The notes: a model not told the origin generated them from the letters alone. A stretch of DNA of 64,000 nucleotides from Demequina sp. (GCA_024707205.1 JANQAD010000001.1:434001-498000), one strand, 5' to 3'. Counted from the first letter of the stretch, positions 52,774 to 62,537 are shown. Translations and numbers: made by a program.

Positions 52774-53382
52774 ATGGCCCTGCCCCTCGTTCTCGCGTCC
52801 CAGTCCCCGGCGCGCCTGTCGACGCTGCGCTCCGCAGGGGTCGAGCCGCGCGTGATCGTCTCCCACGTTGACGAGGACGCCATCCTCGCCTCCCTGCGAG
52901 GCACCACACCGGCCGACGCCGTGCTCGCCTTGGCGCGAGCCAAAGCCGAGGAGGTGGTGACGAAGCACGCCCCCGCCGCCCTTGTTCTCGCGTGCGACTC
53001 GATGCTCGAATTCGGCGGCGAGATCCTCGGCAAGCCGGGCGACGCGGCGACGGCCGCGTCGCGGTGGCGCGCGATGCGCGGAAGCACGGGAGTGCTTCAC
53101 ACGGGCCACTGGCTCGTGGATGCGCGAGTCGGCCGCGGCGCCACGACCGGCGCGACCAGCTCCACCACGGTGCACTTCGCAGATCTCACGGATGAGGAAG
53201 TCGACGCCTACGTGGCCACAGGAGAGCCGCTCAACGTGGCCGGCGCGTTCACCGTCGACGGTCTCGGCGGCCCCTACGTCGAGTCCATGGAGGGCGACTA
53301 CCACGGCGTGGTCGGCGTAAGCCTGCCCCTCGTGCGCCGCCTGCTCGGCGAGCTCGGCATCGCGTTCCACGAACTGCGCTAA
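52774..53382 (+). CDS. maf: Maf nucleotide pyrophosphatase
   Basis: A 202-residue Maf/HAM1-fold protein. The signature is LVLASQSPARLSTLRSAGVEPRVIVSHVDED, ALVLACDSMLEFGGEILGKPGD holds the catalytic Asp, and AFTVDGLGGPYVESMEGDYHGVVGVSLPLVRRLL is the conserved C terminus. It hydrolyses non-canonical nucleoside triphosphates. It lies upstream of accA3, as often in actinobacteria. Confidence 0.95.
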   Translation: MALPLVLASQSPARLSTLRSAGVEPRVIVSHVDEDAILASLRGTTPADAVLALARAKAEEVVTKHAPAALVLACDSMLEFGGEILGKPGDAATAASRWRAMRGSTGVLHTGHWLVDARVGRGATTGATSSTTVHFADLTDEEVDAYVATGEPLNVAGAFTVDGLGGPYVESMEGDYHGVVGVSLPLVRRLLGELGIAFHELR

Positions 53383-53390
53383 CCCGGCCC

Positions 53391-53462
53391 TTTGTAGAAC
53401 GGCCACAACCTACGCGCCCGTAACCACAGCGTCGGGCAGGCTTTTTGGCTAGAACCTACAAA
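53391..53462. repeat. palindromic spacer with octamer in its loop
   Basis: TTTGTAG (53391-53397) and CTACAAA (53456-53462) form the outer arm; the inner part includes GGCCA and TGGC. The octamer AGCGTCGG lies at 53428-53435 in the loop. Located 9 bp after maf, it could be its terminator. Confidence 0.55.
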
Positions 53463-53555
53463 ACGCTCCTAAACAGATGGTGCCGCCGCGCAAAGTTGCC
53501 ACAACACCTGCCAGCCGGTTAGGGAGCCATCACGCGGCCGCGCTACCGTTGGCCG

Positions 53556-55328
53556 GTGACTGCCTTCGCATCCGTGCTCATTGCCAACCGTGGAGAGATC
53601 GCAGTTCGCATCATTCGTGCCTGCAAGGACGCCGGCCTGCGTTCCGTGGCCGTGTACGCGGACCCCGACCGCGACGCCCCCCATGTGCGCCTCGCGGACG
53701 ACGCGTTCGCGCTCGGCGGCAGCACCGCTCGCGAGACCTACCTGGATATCGCCAAGATCATCGACGTTGCGAAGCGCGCCGAGGCGGAGGCGGTTCACCC
53801 CGGCTACGGATTCCTCGCCGAGAACGCCGAGTTCGCTCAGGCCGTCATCGACGCGGGACTCGTATGGATCGGGCCAAGCCCCGCCGCAATCGAGGCGCTC
53901 GGCGACAAAGTGAGCGCGCGCCACATCGCGCAGCGGGCGGGCGCTCCGCTCGTCCCCGGCACTCCGGATCCAGTGAAGTCGGCCGACGAGGTTGTCGCCT
54001 TCGCACAAGAGCACGGTCTGCCCGTGGCCATCAAGGCGGCGTTCGGCGGCGGCGGGCGCGGCCTCAAGGTCGCGCGCATGCTCGAGGACATTCCGGAGCT
54101 CTTCGACTCCGCCACTCGTGAGGCCGTCGCAGCCTTTGGCCGCGGCGAGTGCTTCGTTGAGCGCTTCCTTGACAGGCCTCGTCACGTGGAGACGCAGTGC
54201 CTCGCGGACCGCCACGGCACGGTCGTTGTGGTGTCTACCAGGGACTGCTCCCTGCAGCGTCGGCACCAGAAGCTCGTGGAGGAGGCGCCGGCGCCGTTCC
54301 TCACAGACGAGCAGAACGCGCGGCTGGTCGAGGCGAGCATCGCGATCCTGCGCGAGGCGGGCTATGAAGGCGCCGGTACCTGCGAGTTCCTCGTTGGCGT
54401 CGACGGCACCATCAGCTTCCTCGAGGTGAACACCCGCCTGCAGGTGGAACACCCGGTCACCGAGGAGGTGACGGGCCTGGACCTGGTCCGCGAGCAGTTC
54501 CGCATCGCGGCCGGCGAGCCCGTGACCATCCCACAGCCGGCGCGCGGCCACTCGATCGAGTTCCGCATCAACGGCGAGGACCCGGCCGCGAACTTCATGC
54601 CCGCGCCCGGCACCATCCGCACGCTGAACTTCCCCACCGGCCCCGGCGTGCGAGTGGACGCCGGCGTGGTCGAGGGCGACACGGTCAGCGGCAACTTCGA
54701 CTCGATGATCGCCAAGCTCATCGTCACCGGCGCCACGCGCGAGCAGGCGATTCAGCGCGCCAGGCGAGCGCTTGCGGAGCTCGAGATTGAGGGCATCCCC
54801 ACCGTGGTGCCGTTCCACCGTGCGGTGCTCGAGGCGCCGCAGTTTGTCGCGGCCGATGGCCACTTCGGCGTTTACACCACGTGGATCGAGTCCGAGTTTG
54901 CCGAGACGGTCGCCCGCCTCGGCTCGGCGACCGCCACCACGGAGGCGATCGAAGGAGCCGCCACCGAGCGCGTGATCGTCGAGGTGGGCGGCAAGCGGCT
55001 CGAGGTGGTGCTGCCGGCCGCACTGGCGCAGGCGGGACGCGCCCGCGCCGGGGGTCCCGTTCGCCGCGGTGCCCGACGCTCAACCGGCCCCGCACGCGCG
55101 GCAAGCGGCACCACGCTCACCTCCCCGATGCAGGGCACGATCGTCAAGGTCGCCGTCGAGGATGGGGCGGCGGTCGCCGAGGGCGATCTCGTCGTCGTGC
55201 TCGAGGCGATGAAGATGGAGCAGCCTCTCACCGCGCACAAGGCGGGCGTCATCCGCGGGCTCAGCCTCAGCGTCGGCGCTGGCGTGAGCGCAGGCACCAT
55301 CATCTGCGACATCGCAGACGCGGAATAA
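53556..55328 (+). CDS. accA3: acyl-CoA carboxylase alpha subunit (biotin carboxylase plus biotin carrier)
   Basis: 590 residues from GTG 53556. Biotin carboxylase domain (1-450): [74 protein letters not shown] and [28 protein letters not shown]. The C-terminal carrier domain has the biotinylation motif [11 protein letters not shown]. It supplies carboxybiotin to the beta subunit. The linker is Ala/Arg rich. Serves fatty-acid and methylmalonyl-CoA synthesis. Confidence 0.97.
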   Translation: MTAFASVLIANRGEIAVRIIRACKDAGLRSVAVYADPDRDAPHVRLADDAFALGGSTARETYLDIAKIIDVAKRAEAEAVHPGYGFLAENAEFAQAVIDAGLVWIGPSPAAIEALGDKVSARHIAQRAGAPLVPGTPDPVKSADEVVAFAQEHGLPVAIKAAFGGGGRGLKVARMLEDIPELFDSATREAVAAFGRGECFVERFLDRPRHVETQCLADRHGTVVVVSTRDCSLQRRHQKLVEEAPAPFLTDEQNARLVEASIAILREAGYEGAGTCEFLVGVDGTISFLEVNTRLQVEHPVTEEVTGLDLVREQFRIAAGEPVTIPQPARGHSIEFRINGEDPAANFMPAPGTIRTLNFPTGPGVRVDAGVVEGDTVSGNFDSMIAKLIVTGATREQAIQRARRALAELEIEGIPTVVPFHRAVLEAPQFVAADGHFGVYTTWIESEFAETVARLGSATATTEAIEGAATERVIVEVGGKRLEVVLPAALAQAGRARAGGPVRRGARRSTGPARAASGTTLTSPMQGTIVKVAVEDGAAVAEGDLVVVLEAMKMEQPLTAHKAGVIRGLSLSVGAGVSAGTIICDIADAE

Positions 55329-55346
55329 CGCAAGTCTGAACTTGCG
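55329..55346 (+). terminator. weak hairpin after accA3
   Basis: CGCAAG-TCTGAA-CTTGCG immediately follows the accA3 stop. The short 6-bp stem followed by CAAAAAC is a weak terminator candidate. Confidence 0.35.
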
Positions 55347-55424
55347 CAAAAACGACCCACGGCCCTAGTCTCGCCTAGGCGCCTCGCCGCGCCGCCCCAT
55401 CGCCCCACCAGGGAAAGCCGCCGC

Positions 55425-56300
55425 ATGTTCGCCAACTTCCTCATTGGCCTTAGAGAGGGCCTTGAGGCCTCGCTCGTTGTCGGCATCCTCATCGCCTACC
55501 TGGTGAGAACCGAGCGGCGCCACCTGCTGAGCAAGGCCTGGATCGGCGTAGGCATTGCGGTGGTTGTCTCTCTCGTATTCGGCGCGATTCTCACGCTCGG
55601 CCCGCAGGGCCTCAGCTTCGAGGCGCAAGAGGCGATCGGCGGCACGCTCAGCATCGTCGCCGTTGGCCTCATCACCTGGATGATCTTCTGGATGGGCAAG
55701 AACGCCCGCTTCCTCAAGCGAGAGCTGGAGGGCTCCATGGAGCGCGCGATCTCGGTGGGCTCCGGCGCCGTGATCACGATGGCGCTGCTCGCGGTTGGCC
55801 GCGAGGGCCTCGAGACCGCCCTGTTCCTCTGGGCCGGCATCCAGAGCTCCGGCTCCACCGCCGGCCCAGTCATCGGCGCCACGCTTGGGCTCGCCGCCGC
55901 GGTGCTGTTCGGCGTGCTCATCTACCGCGGCGCGCTGCACCTTAATCTCCGCATCTTCTTCCAGTGGACGGGCGTCTTCCTCGTCATCGTCGCCGCGGGC
56001 GTGCTCGCCTACGGTGTTCACGACCTCCAGGAGGCGGGAATCCTGCCCGGCCTCAACAACCTCGCGTGGGACGTGTCCGCGACCATCGGGCCGTCGACGG
56101 TGCTCGGCACCTTCCTCAAGGCGATTTTCAACTTCTCCCCCGCCACCACCGTGCTCCAGGCGGTCGCGTACTTCGCGTACCTGATCCCGGTGATGATCCT
56201 GTTCGTGCGCCAGGCCTTCGGCGCCCCAAAGCCAAGGCCCGACGCTGTGGTGTCCCCAGCGTCGGACCTCGCCCAAGAAGACGCTCCACAGAGCGCCTAA
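55425..56300 (+). CDS. efeU: iron permease EfeU (FTR1 family)
   Basis: A 291-residue, seven-helix FTR1-type permease. The two iron-binding REGLE motifs are intact: LIGLREGLEASLVVGILIAYL and LLAVGREGLETALFLWAG. It moves ferric iron across the membrane after EfeB/EfeO handling. It is first in an efeUOB operon. The 3' end codes PDAVVSPASDL through an inverted pair of the octamer. Confidence 0.96.
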   Translation: MFANFLIGLREGLEASLVVGILIAYLVRTERRHLLSKAWIGVGIAVVVSLVFGAILTLGPQGLSFEAQEAIGGTLSIVAVGLITWMIFWMGKNARFLKRELEGSMERAISVGSGAVITMALLAVGREGLETALFLWAGIQSSGSTAGPVIGATLGLAAAVLFGVLIYRGALHLNLRIFFQWTGVFLVIVAAGVLAYGVHDLQEAGILPGLNNLAWDVSATIGPSTVLGTFLKAIFNFSPATTVLQAVAYFAYLIPVMILFVRQAFGAPKPRPDAVVSPASDLAQEDAPQSA

Positions 56301-56315
56301 CACCCAAGGAACCAC

Positions 56316-57476
56316 ATGCAACTCCGTACCCCCGTCTCAGCCGCCGCCCTCGCCGCCATGTCCGCGTTCGCGCTCGCCGCGTGCGTGCCCAACAGCACGG
56401 ACGACGCCAAGGCGATCGCCGTCTCCGCCACCGACACCGAGTGCAAGGTGGCCACCGCCTCCGCGCCCGCGGGCGTGGTGACCTTCACCGTCACCAACGA
56501 CGGCAAGGACGTCACCGAGTTCGAGATCGTCGCGGACGACAAGCTGCGCATCATCTCCGAGGTCGAGAACCTCGGCCCCGGCATCACCCGCGACCTCGTC
56601 GTGCGCGTCCCGGAGGGCTCGTACTACGCGACGTGCAAGCCCGGCATGGTCGGCGACGGGGTCGCTACCGCCTTCACGGTCACCGCGTCCGAGTCCACGG
56701 CCGCCCCTGACGCGGACCGCGAGGAGCTGCTCACCACTGCATCCGAGCAGTACATCCTGTACGTGCGCAACGAGGTGCAGACCCTGGTGCAGATGACGGA
56801 CGACTTCGTCGCCGCATACGAGGCCGGCGACTACGACAAGGCGCGCTCGATCTACGCGGACGCGCGCGTCCACTGGGAGCGGATCGAGCCCGTAGCCGAG
56901 TCCTTCGGCGACCTCGACCCCATGACCGACGCCCGCGAGGCCGACGTCGCCGAGGGCGACGAGTGGACCGGCTGGCACGCGATCGAGAAGAACCTGTGGC
57001 CGCCGGCGGAGGGCTTCGACCTCACCGCCGATGAGCAGAAGGCGCTCGCGGAGGGCCTCAAGACGAACATCGCCACGCTCTCGTCCGAGGTGAACGCCGA
57101 CGACTTCACGCTCGACGCCTCTCAGATCGGCAACGGCGCCCAGGGCCTCCTCGACGAGGTCGCGAGCTCCAAGGTCACGGGCGAGGAGGAGACCTGGTCG
57201 CACACGGACCTGTGGGACTTCCAGGCCAACGTGGACGGCGCCTACGTGGCGTTCGCCGTACTGCGCGACGTGGTCAACGAGTCTGACCCCGAGCTCGTGA
57301 AGACGCTCGACACCCGGTTCGAGGACCTCAACGCACTGCTCGCGAAGTACGGCTCCCTCGACGACGGCTTTGTGCTCTACACCGAGCTCACTCCCGACCA
57401 GGTCAAGGAGCTCTCCGACTCGGTCAACGCGCTGAGCGAGCCGCTCTCCCAGCTCACCGCCGCGGCCGTATCCTAG
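56316..57476 (+). CDS. efeO: iron uptake lipoprotein-like EfeO
   Basis: 386 residues with a lipoprotein-like signal (FALAACVPN), an N-terminal cupredoxin domain (ECKVATASAPAGVVTFTVTNDG, ending SYYATCKPGMVG) and the C-terminal M75 imelysin-like domain with GWHAIEKNLW, the HxxE motif. It binds ferrous or ferric iron in the EfeUOB system. It lies 15 bp after efeU. Confidence 0.95.
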   Translation: MQLRTPVSAAALAAMSAFALAACVPNSTDDAKAIAVSATDTECKVATASAPAGVVTFTVTNDGKDVTEFEIVADDKLRIISEVENLGPGITRDLVVRVPEGSYYATCKPGMVGDGVATAFTVTASESTAAPDADREELLTTASEQYILYVRNEVQTLVQMTDDFVAAYEAGDYDKARSIYADARVHWERIEPVAESFGDLDPMTDAREADVAEGDEWTGWHAIEKNLWPPAEGFDLTADEQKALAEGLKTNIATLSSEVNADDFTLDASQIGNGAQGLLDEVASSKVTGEEETWSHTDLWDFQANVDGAYVAFAVLRDVVNESDPELVKTLDTRFEDLNALLAKYGSLDDGFVLYTELTPDQVKELSDSVNALSEPLSQLTAAAVS

Positions 57477-57481
57477 GCGCC

Positions 57482-58777
57482 GTGTCACAGCCCACCACCC
57501 AGCCCGACGCCGAGGAGACTCCCGCTCCAAAGGGACCCTCGCGTCGGGCGGTGTTGGGCGTCAGCGCGGGCGTTGTGGGGGCGGCGGCTATCGCGGGCGC
57601 CGGCGGCTTCGCGGCGGGGCGCGCCACGGCGTCCACGCTCGACCTCAAGTCGTACGCCTTCCGCGGCGAGCACCAGAGCGGCATCGTCACCGCCCAGCAG
57701 GACAGGCTGCACTTCGCGGCGTTCGACCTCACCACCTCATCCCGCGATGACGTGATTGCGCTGCTCAAGGCCTGGACCGAGGCGGCCGAGAGGCTCATGG
57801 CGGGCGGGGAGCTTGGGTCCGGGGCGGTTGGGGGGTCCTATGTGGCGCCGCCCGACGATACTGGGGAGGCGCTGGGCCTGCCCGCGTCCGGGCTGACCAT
57901 CACGTTTGGCTTTGGCCCCGGGCTCTTCGAGAAGGACGGCGTTGACCGCTTTGGCCTCGCGTCCCGCAGGCCGGAGCAGCTCATCGATCTGCCGCACTTC
58001 GGCGGCGACATCCTCGATCCCACCTTCGTCGGCGGCGACCTGTGCATCCAGGCGTGCGCTGACGATCCGCAGGTGGCGGTGCACGCGATCCGCAACCTGT
58101 CCCGCATCGCGTTCGGCACCGCCGCGATTCGGTGGACGCAGCTCGGCTTTGGCCGCACCTCGTCCACGACCACCACGCAGACAACGCCCCGCAACCTCAT
58201 GGGATTCAAGGACGGCACGCGCAACCTGCGCGCCGAGGAGACTTCTGAGATTGACCGCTTCGTATGGGCCGACGCTGGGGACGGGCAGGCGTGGATGGCC
58301 ACGGGGTCGTACCTGGTCGCCAGGCGGATTCGCATTCGCGCCGAGATCTGGGACCGCACGTCGCTCTCCGAGCAGGAGGCGTCGATTGGACGGACGAAGG
58401 GCTCCGGTGCACCGCTGAGCGGCGGCAACGAGTTCACCGAGCCGGACTTCTCGCGCGAGGGAGGAGATGGCGAGCCGCTCATCCCCACGGATTCGCACGT
58501 GACGCTCGCGCACCCGGACACCAACAACGGCCAGCGCATGCTGCGCCGTGGCTACAACTTCACCGACGGTGCGGATTCGCTCGGGCGGCTAGACGCCGGG
58601 CTGTTCTTCCTCGCGTACGTGCGGGATCCGCGCACGCAGTTCGTTCCCGTGCAGAACCAGCTGTCGAAGTCCGACGCGCTCACCCTCGAGTACCTGCAGA
58701 CCACGGGATCCGCGCTGTTCGCGGTGCCTGGCGGTATTGGCGCGGGCGAGTACGTGGGCCAGGCGCTGTTCTCCTAG
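57482..58777 (+). CDS. efeB: Tat-exported Dyp-type haem peroxidase EfeB
   Basis: 431 residues from GTG 57482. PSRRAVLGVSAGVVGAAAIAGAGGF is a twin-arginine signal, so the enzyme folds before export. Dyp-type features: FGFGPGLFEKDGVDRFGL, NLMGFKDGTRNLRAEE (GxxDG), VARRIRIRAEIWDRTSL and the C-terminal GLFFLAYVRDPRTQFVPVQ. It acts with EfeU and EfeO in iron uptake, oxidising Fe(II) or extracting iron from haem. Confidence 0.95.
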   Translation: MSQPTTQPDAEETPAPKGPSRRAVLGVSAGVVGAAAIAGAGGFAAGRATASTLDLKSYAFRGEHQSGIVTAQQDRLHFAAFDLTTSSRDDVIALLKAWTEAAERLMAGGELGSGAVGGSYVAPPDDTGEALGLPASGLTITFGFGPGLFEKDGVDRFGLASRRPEQLIDLPHFGGDILDPTFVGGDLCIQACADDPQVAVHAIRNLSRIAFGTAAIRWTQLGFGRTSSTTTTQTTPRNLMGFKDGTRNLRAEETSEIDRFVWADAGDGQAWMATGSYLVARRIRIRAEIWDRTSLSEQEASIGRTKGSGAPLSGGNEFTEPDFSREGGDGEPLIPTDSHVTLAHPDTNNGQRMLRRGYNFTDGADSLGRLDAGLFFLAYVRDPRTQFVPVQNQLSKSDALTLEYLQTTGSALFAVPGGIGAGEYVGQALFS

Positions 58778-58898
58778 GGCCGGACGTCCGCCTGCGGCCG
58801 CAGCGGGATGCCCGCGCGCTTCGTCCGTCGGGAACCTGAGCCGCACCCGGCGGACCGTGGCGCGAAACCCAACCCCAGCGTCGGGCTTGCGTCATTAG

Positions 58899-58919
58899 GT
58901 ACTTGATGTGATACAGTAC
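58899..58919 (+). promoter_or_regulatory. inverted repeat and promoter of the padR operon
   Basis: GTACT-N11-AGTAC overlaps a TACAGT -10-like hexamer (58912-58917) 7 bp before the GTG start. TTGCGT at 58887-58892 could be the -35 with a long spacer. It suggests autorepression by PadR and a leaderless message. Confidence 0.45.
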
Positions 58920-58924
58920 TTGAC

Positions 58925-59272
58925 GTGAACGAAACAGACCCCTTCGCCGCGGACCTGCTCCGCGGCAACACCGACACCATCGTGCTCGGCGTGCTCCGAC
59001 GCGGAGACAGCTACGGATTCGAGATCCACAAGGCGATCCGCGACGCTGCCGGCGGCGAGCATGAGATCAAGGAAGCGACCCTCTACGCCACGTACCGCCG
59101 TCTCGAGAAGGACGGCCTCGTGGAGTCGTACTGGGGGGACGAGTCCCAGGGCGGCAGGCGCAAGTACTACCGCATCACCGACGCCGGGCGCGCCGTCTAT
59201 CGCGGCCGCGTGGCCGCGTGGGTCGCCACGCGACGCATCATCGACACCCTCCTCGACGTGAAGGACCAGTAA
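58925..59272 (+). CDS. PadR family transcriptional regulator
   Basis: A 115-residue winged-helix protein. LRGNTDTIVLGVLRRGDSYGFEIHKAIRDAAGGEHEIKEATLYATYRRLEKDGLVESYWGDESQGGRRKYYRITDAGRAVY is the complete PadR domain. The stop overlaps the ATG of the next gene, a pairing seen in PadR with HAAS/permease-prefix partners. Confidence 0.93.
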   Translation: MNETDPFAADLLRGNTDTIVLGVLRRGDSYGFEIHKAIRDAAGGEHEIKEATLYATYRRLEKDGLVESYWGDESQGGRRKYYRITDAGRAVYRGRVAAWVATRRIIDTLLDVKDQ

Positions 59273-60159
59273 TGAACACCGACATCCACCGCCTGCTCGA
59301 CGAGGCCTTCGAATCCGTCGAGATAACCCCAGAGACGCGCGAGCTGAAGGAAGAGATCCGCGCCAACCTCATGGCTCGCGCTGCCGAGCTCGAGGCGACC
59401 GGCCTCACCCCCGCCAACGCGGCGCGCAAGGCCATCGACGAGCTCGGACCCGTCGAGGACCTGCTTGGGACTCCCGCGCAGGCCTCCACCGAGAAGCCTT
59501 CGGTCGCCGAGCTCGCGATGCGCAACAAGGTGCGCCCCAACCCGGGCTTCGTGGTGCGGACGACGCTGCTGAGCGTTGCGGCTGCGGCGGCCCTCACGCT
59601 CGCGGTCCTCGCGGGCTTCGACGTGATCGGCGGAGGCGCCGACGCTGTGCTCGGCCTCGGCTTGGCGGGCGCCGCGATCTTGGGGTTCGTTACGGCGGAC
59701 TCGCTGCACCAGGAGACGAGCAACAACTATGCGATGCCACTGGGTCGCGCCGTTGGCTGGGGCGTCGCGACGTTTGCCGGCGTCGCCTCGCTCGCGAGCT
59801 TCGGAGCGTTCGCGTATGACACCTCGGCAGTCGCGCTCGCCGTTGCCGGAGGCGTGCTCGCGTTGGCGTCGATCGGCCTGTTCTCGTGGCTCGGCGCCAC
59901 CCAGACCAACCGCCACAAGGCGTGGGTTCGCGACCTCGGCGCGAACTACTCGGCGCATCAGGGCGGCGAGTGGAACGACCCGCGGGCCGCGGCGCGATTC
60001 GGGATGTACACGGGCGCCATCTGGGTCGCAGGAATCGGCGCCGCGGTGGCGCTCGCAATCATCTTCGCGTGGTGGTGGGCGCTCGTGGTGCTCGGCGTGT
60101 GCATCGTGCTGACGATGATCGTCCAGGCATCGATGATGTTCCGGCCCAAGAAGGACTGA
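59272..60159 (+). CDS. membrane protein with N-terminal permease-prefix/HAAS domain
   Basis: 295 residues. The first 80 (MNTDIHRLLDEAFESVEITP, then ELKEEIRANLMARAAELEATGLTPANAARKAIDELG) form the helical domain shared by DUF1700/HAAS and permease-prefix proteins encoded beside PadR regulators. Six hydrophobic segments follow. It is probably the target and sensor partner of the upstream PadR. Confidence 0.75.
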   Translation: MNTDIHRLLDEAFESVEITPETRELKEEIRANLMARAAELEATGLTPANAARKAIDELGPVEDLLGTPAQASTEKPSVAELAMRNKVRPNPGFVVRTTLLSVAAAAALTLAVLAGFDVIGGGADAVLGLGLAGAAILGFVTADSLHQETSNNYAMPLGRAVGWGVATFAGVASLASFGAFAYDTSAVALAVAGGVLALASIGLFSWLGATQTNRHKAWVRDLGANYSAHQGGEWNDPRAAARFGMYTGAIWVAGIGAAVALAIIFAWWWALVVLGVCIVLTMIVQASMMFRPKKD

Positions 60160-60167
60160 GTCGCAAC

Positions 60168-60254
60168 GGCCCAGAGGGATGATTCGACGGATCGTCCCTC
60201 TGGGCCGCCAGGAATTCCGCAACCAGAGGGATCGACGGCGCATTCGTCCCTCAG
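60168..60254. terminator. tandem hairpins between convergent genes
   Basis: GGCCCAGAGGGAT (60168-60180) pairs with GTCCCTCTGGGCC (60194-60206). A weaker second copy, CCAGAGGGA...GTCCCTCAG, occupies 60223-60254. The two look like a duplication and lie between the membrane-protein gene and lpdA, which converge, so they can stop both transcripts. Confidence 0.8.
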
Positions 60255-60282
60255 AACCGCGTCCTGTAGCAAGCCTGAGGGC

Positions 60283-61677
60283 TCAGTGCTTTCCTGGATC
60301 CGTCATGTTGTGGAGCCTACGCGCGGCCTCCGCGATGGTCCCGCTGAGCGAGGGGTAGACCGTGAACGAGGCGGCGATGTCATCCACCGTGAGGTGGTGC
60401 GACACCGCAAGGGCGAGTGGCCAGATGTGCTCTGACGCGCGGGTGCCCACAAATATCGCGCCAAGCACCTGACCCGTCACCGTATGGCCGAAGATCTTCA
60501 CGAAGCCCTCGTCGATGCCGAGCATCTTGGCGCGCGGATTGCGCGCGAGGTCCAGGCGAGAGACCTGGTAGAAGATGCCGCGCTCCTTGAGCTGGTCCTC
60601 TGTGACACCAACGGAAGCGATCTCGGGAGCGGTGAAGACGTTCTGCGCCACGGTCTTGAGCTCTATCGGCGCCACCGCGTCTCCGAGCGCGTGCGCCATC
60701 GCGATGCGGCCTTGGGACGCCGCGACCGACGCCAAGGGCAGCACTCCCGTGCAGTCCCCCGCCGCATACACCCCGCGAGCGGAGGTCCGCGAAACCCTGT
60801 CCACGGTCACGTAACCGCGCGAATCCAACTCAACCCCAGCGTCGGGCAGGCCAACGTCCCTGGTATTGGGCACAGAACCGACCGCCATGAGGCAGTGGGA
60901 GCCCTCAACGACGCGGCCGTCCTCGAGGAACACGACCACGGAGTCGCCCTGGTTGACGACCTTCTCCGCGCGAGCGCGGCCCAGCACCGTCATGCCACGG
61001 CGCGCGAAGGTCTCGGTGATGAGCGCCGATGCCTCTGGGTCCTGGTTGGAGAGCACACGGTCGCCGGACGAGACGAGGGTCACTTGCGAACCGAGGAGGT
61101 TGTATGCCCCGGCGAACTCCGCGCCCGTCACGCCGGAGCCGACCACGATGAGGTGCTCCGGGAGAACCGTGAGGTCGTAGAGCTGCGTCCAGGTCAGGAT
61201 CCGCTCACCGTCGGGCTCCGCGCTGGGCATCACGCGGGGCGAGGCGCCCAGCGCGAGCAGGATCGCGTCGGCCTCGAACTCGTCGTCATCGGTGGCGACC
61301 CGAGTCGCGGAGACGAGCCGCCCCGTGCCGTTGACAACCTGAATGTCGTTCCTCGCCATCCGCAGCGAGATGTCGTGCGACTGCTTGAGCACCAGCTTGC
61401 GGACGCGCTCGTTGACGGCGCCCATGTCCACTCGAGCGCGCAGGCGATCGGCGGTGGTGTCAGAGTCCGCGATGCCCAGCTCCGGGGCGCGGCCTGCGAT
61501 CGTGAGCCACTCAGCGGTGGCGATGATGGTCTTCGAGGGGACTACGTCGGTGAGGACGGCGTTGCCGCCGAGGCCCTGACGCTCGATGAGCGTCACCTCG
61601 GCTCCCGCCTTACGGGCGACAAGTGCCGCCTCGTAGCCGCCAGGTCCTCCCCCGACGATCACTACGCGTGAGGTCAT
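60283..61677 (-). CDS. lpdA: NAD(P)H-quinone dehydrogenase/flavoprotein disulfide reductase LpdA-like
   Basis: A 464-residue pyridine-nucleotide flavoprotein. The FAD motif is RVVIVGGGPGGYEAALVARKAGAEVTLIE, and the NAD motif HLIVVGSGVTGAEFAGAYNLLGSQVTLVS. The redox-active disulfide motif of lipoamide dehydrogenases is replaced by GLGGNAVLTDVVPSKT, with no cysteines, as in mycobacterial LpdA (Rv3303c), a quinone reductase. The C-terminal dimer domain is present (VFTAPEIASVGVTEDQLKERG). It is divergent from the nucleoside phosphorylase. Confidence 0.9.
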   Translation of the reverse strand: MTSRVVIVGGGPGGYEAALVARKAGAEVTLIERQGLGGNAVLTDVVPSKTIIATAEWLTIAGRAPELGIADSDTTADRLRARVDMGAVNERVRKLVLKQSHDISLRMARNDIQVVNGTGRLVSATRVATDDDEFEADAILLALGASPRVMPSAEPDGERILTWTQLYDLTVLPEHLIVVGSGVTGAEFAGAYNLLGSQVTLVSSGDRVLSNQDPEASALITETFARRGMTVLGRARAEKVVNQGDSVVVFLEDGRVVEGSHCLMAVGSVPNTRDVGLPDAGVELDSRGYVTVDRVSRTSARGVYAAGDCTGVLPLASVAASQGRIAMAHALGDAVAPIELKTVAQNVFTAPEIASVGVTEDQLKERGIFYQVSRLDLARNPRAKMLGIDEGFVKIFGHTVTGQVLGAIFVGTRASEHIWPLALAVSHHLTVDDIAASFTVYPSLSGTIAEAARRLHNMTDPGKH

Positions 61678-61736
61678 GGGTTCTATTGTGACCGACAGCC
61701 ACCGCCACAGGGGACCGCCGGACTAGTGTTGACCGT

Positions 61737-62537
61737 ATGGACACCGCCCTCAGTGCCGCGGCGGAGGCCGCGGCCGTACTCGCATCAAAGACCGGCGTTG
61801 AACGCCACGACATCGCCCTCATCCTCGGCTCCGGCTGGGGTGGCGCCGCCGACCTCATCGGCGAGGAGGTCGCCTCCGTCGAGGCCGGCGAGATCCCCGG
61901 CTACGACGCGCACGCGGTCGCGGGCCACTCCTCGCTCATGCGATCGCTGCGCACGCCCGACGGCCGCGCCGTCTTGGTCTTGGGCGCGAGACAGCACTTC
62001 TACCAGGTACGAGACGCGTCAAAGGTGGCTCACGGCGTTCGCATGGCCGCGGCGGCGGGCTGCACCACCCTTGTGGTCACGAACGGCTGCGGCTCCTCGC
62101 GGCCCGAGGTGGGCCCCGGCTCGGTGGTCCTCATCAGCGACCACCTCAACTTCACCGGCGCCACCCCGCTCGAGGGCGCCACCTTCGTGGACCTCACCAC
62201 TGCCTATTCGCAGCGACTTCGCGACCTCGCACATGAGATCGATCCCACACTCCCGGAGGGCGTGTACATCCAGTTCACGGGCCCGCAGTACGAGACCCCC
62301 GCCGAGGTCCGCATGGCCACCCGCTGGGGCGCCGACCTCATCGGCATGTCCACGGCGCTCGAGGTCATCGCGGCGCGCGAGCGCGGCATGGAGGTGCTGG
62401 GCCTCTCGCTCGTCACGAACCTCGCGGCCGGGATCGGCGGCGAGGCGCTCCATCACGGCGAGGTGCTCGACGTGGGCCGCGAGTCCGGCCCCCGCATCTC
62501 GCGGCTGCTCGCGGATATCGTTGCCAGGCTGTCATGA
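61737..62537 (+). CDS. purine-nucleoside phosphorylase
   Basis: 266 residues. The phosphate-binding start is ALILGSGWGGAADLIG, followed by GRAVLVLGARQHFYQ, TLVVTNGCGSSRPEVGPGSVVLISDHLNFTG and YIQFTGPQYETPAEVRMATRWGADLIGMSTALEVIAARERGMEVLGLSLVTNLAAG, the trimeric PNP signature. It cleaves inosine and guanosine for purine salvage. A TAGTGT hexamer just upstream suggests a leaderless start. It overlaps the next gene by ATGA. Confidence 0.96.
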   Translation: MDTALSAAAEAAAVLASKTGVERHDIALILGSGWGGAADLIGEEVASVEAGEIPGYDAHAVAGHSSLMRSLRTPDGRAVLVLGARQHFYQVRDASKVAHGVRMAAAAGCTTLVVTNGCGSSRPEVGPGSVVLISDHLNFTGATPLEGATFVDLTTAYSQRLRDLAHEIDPTLPEGVYIQFTGPQYETPAEVRMATRWGADLIGMSTALEVIAARERGMEVLGLSLVTNLAAGIGGEALHHGEVLDVGRESGPRISRLLADIVARLS

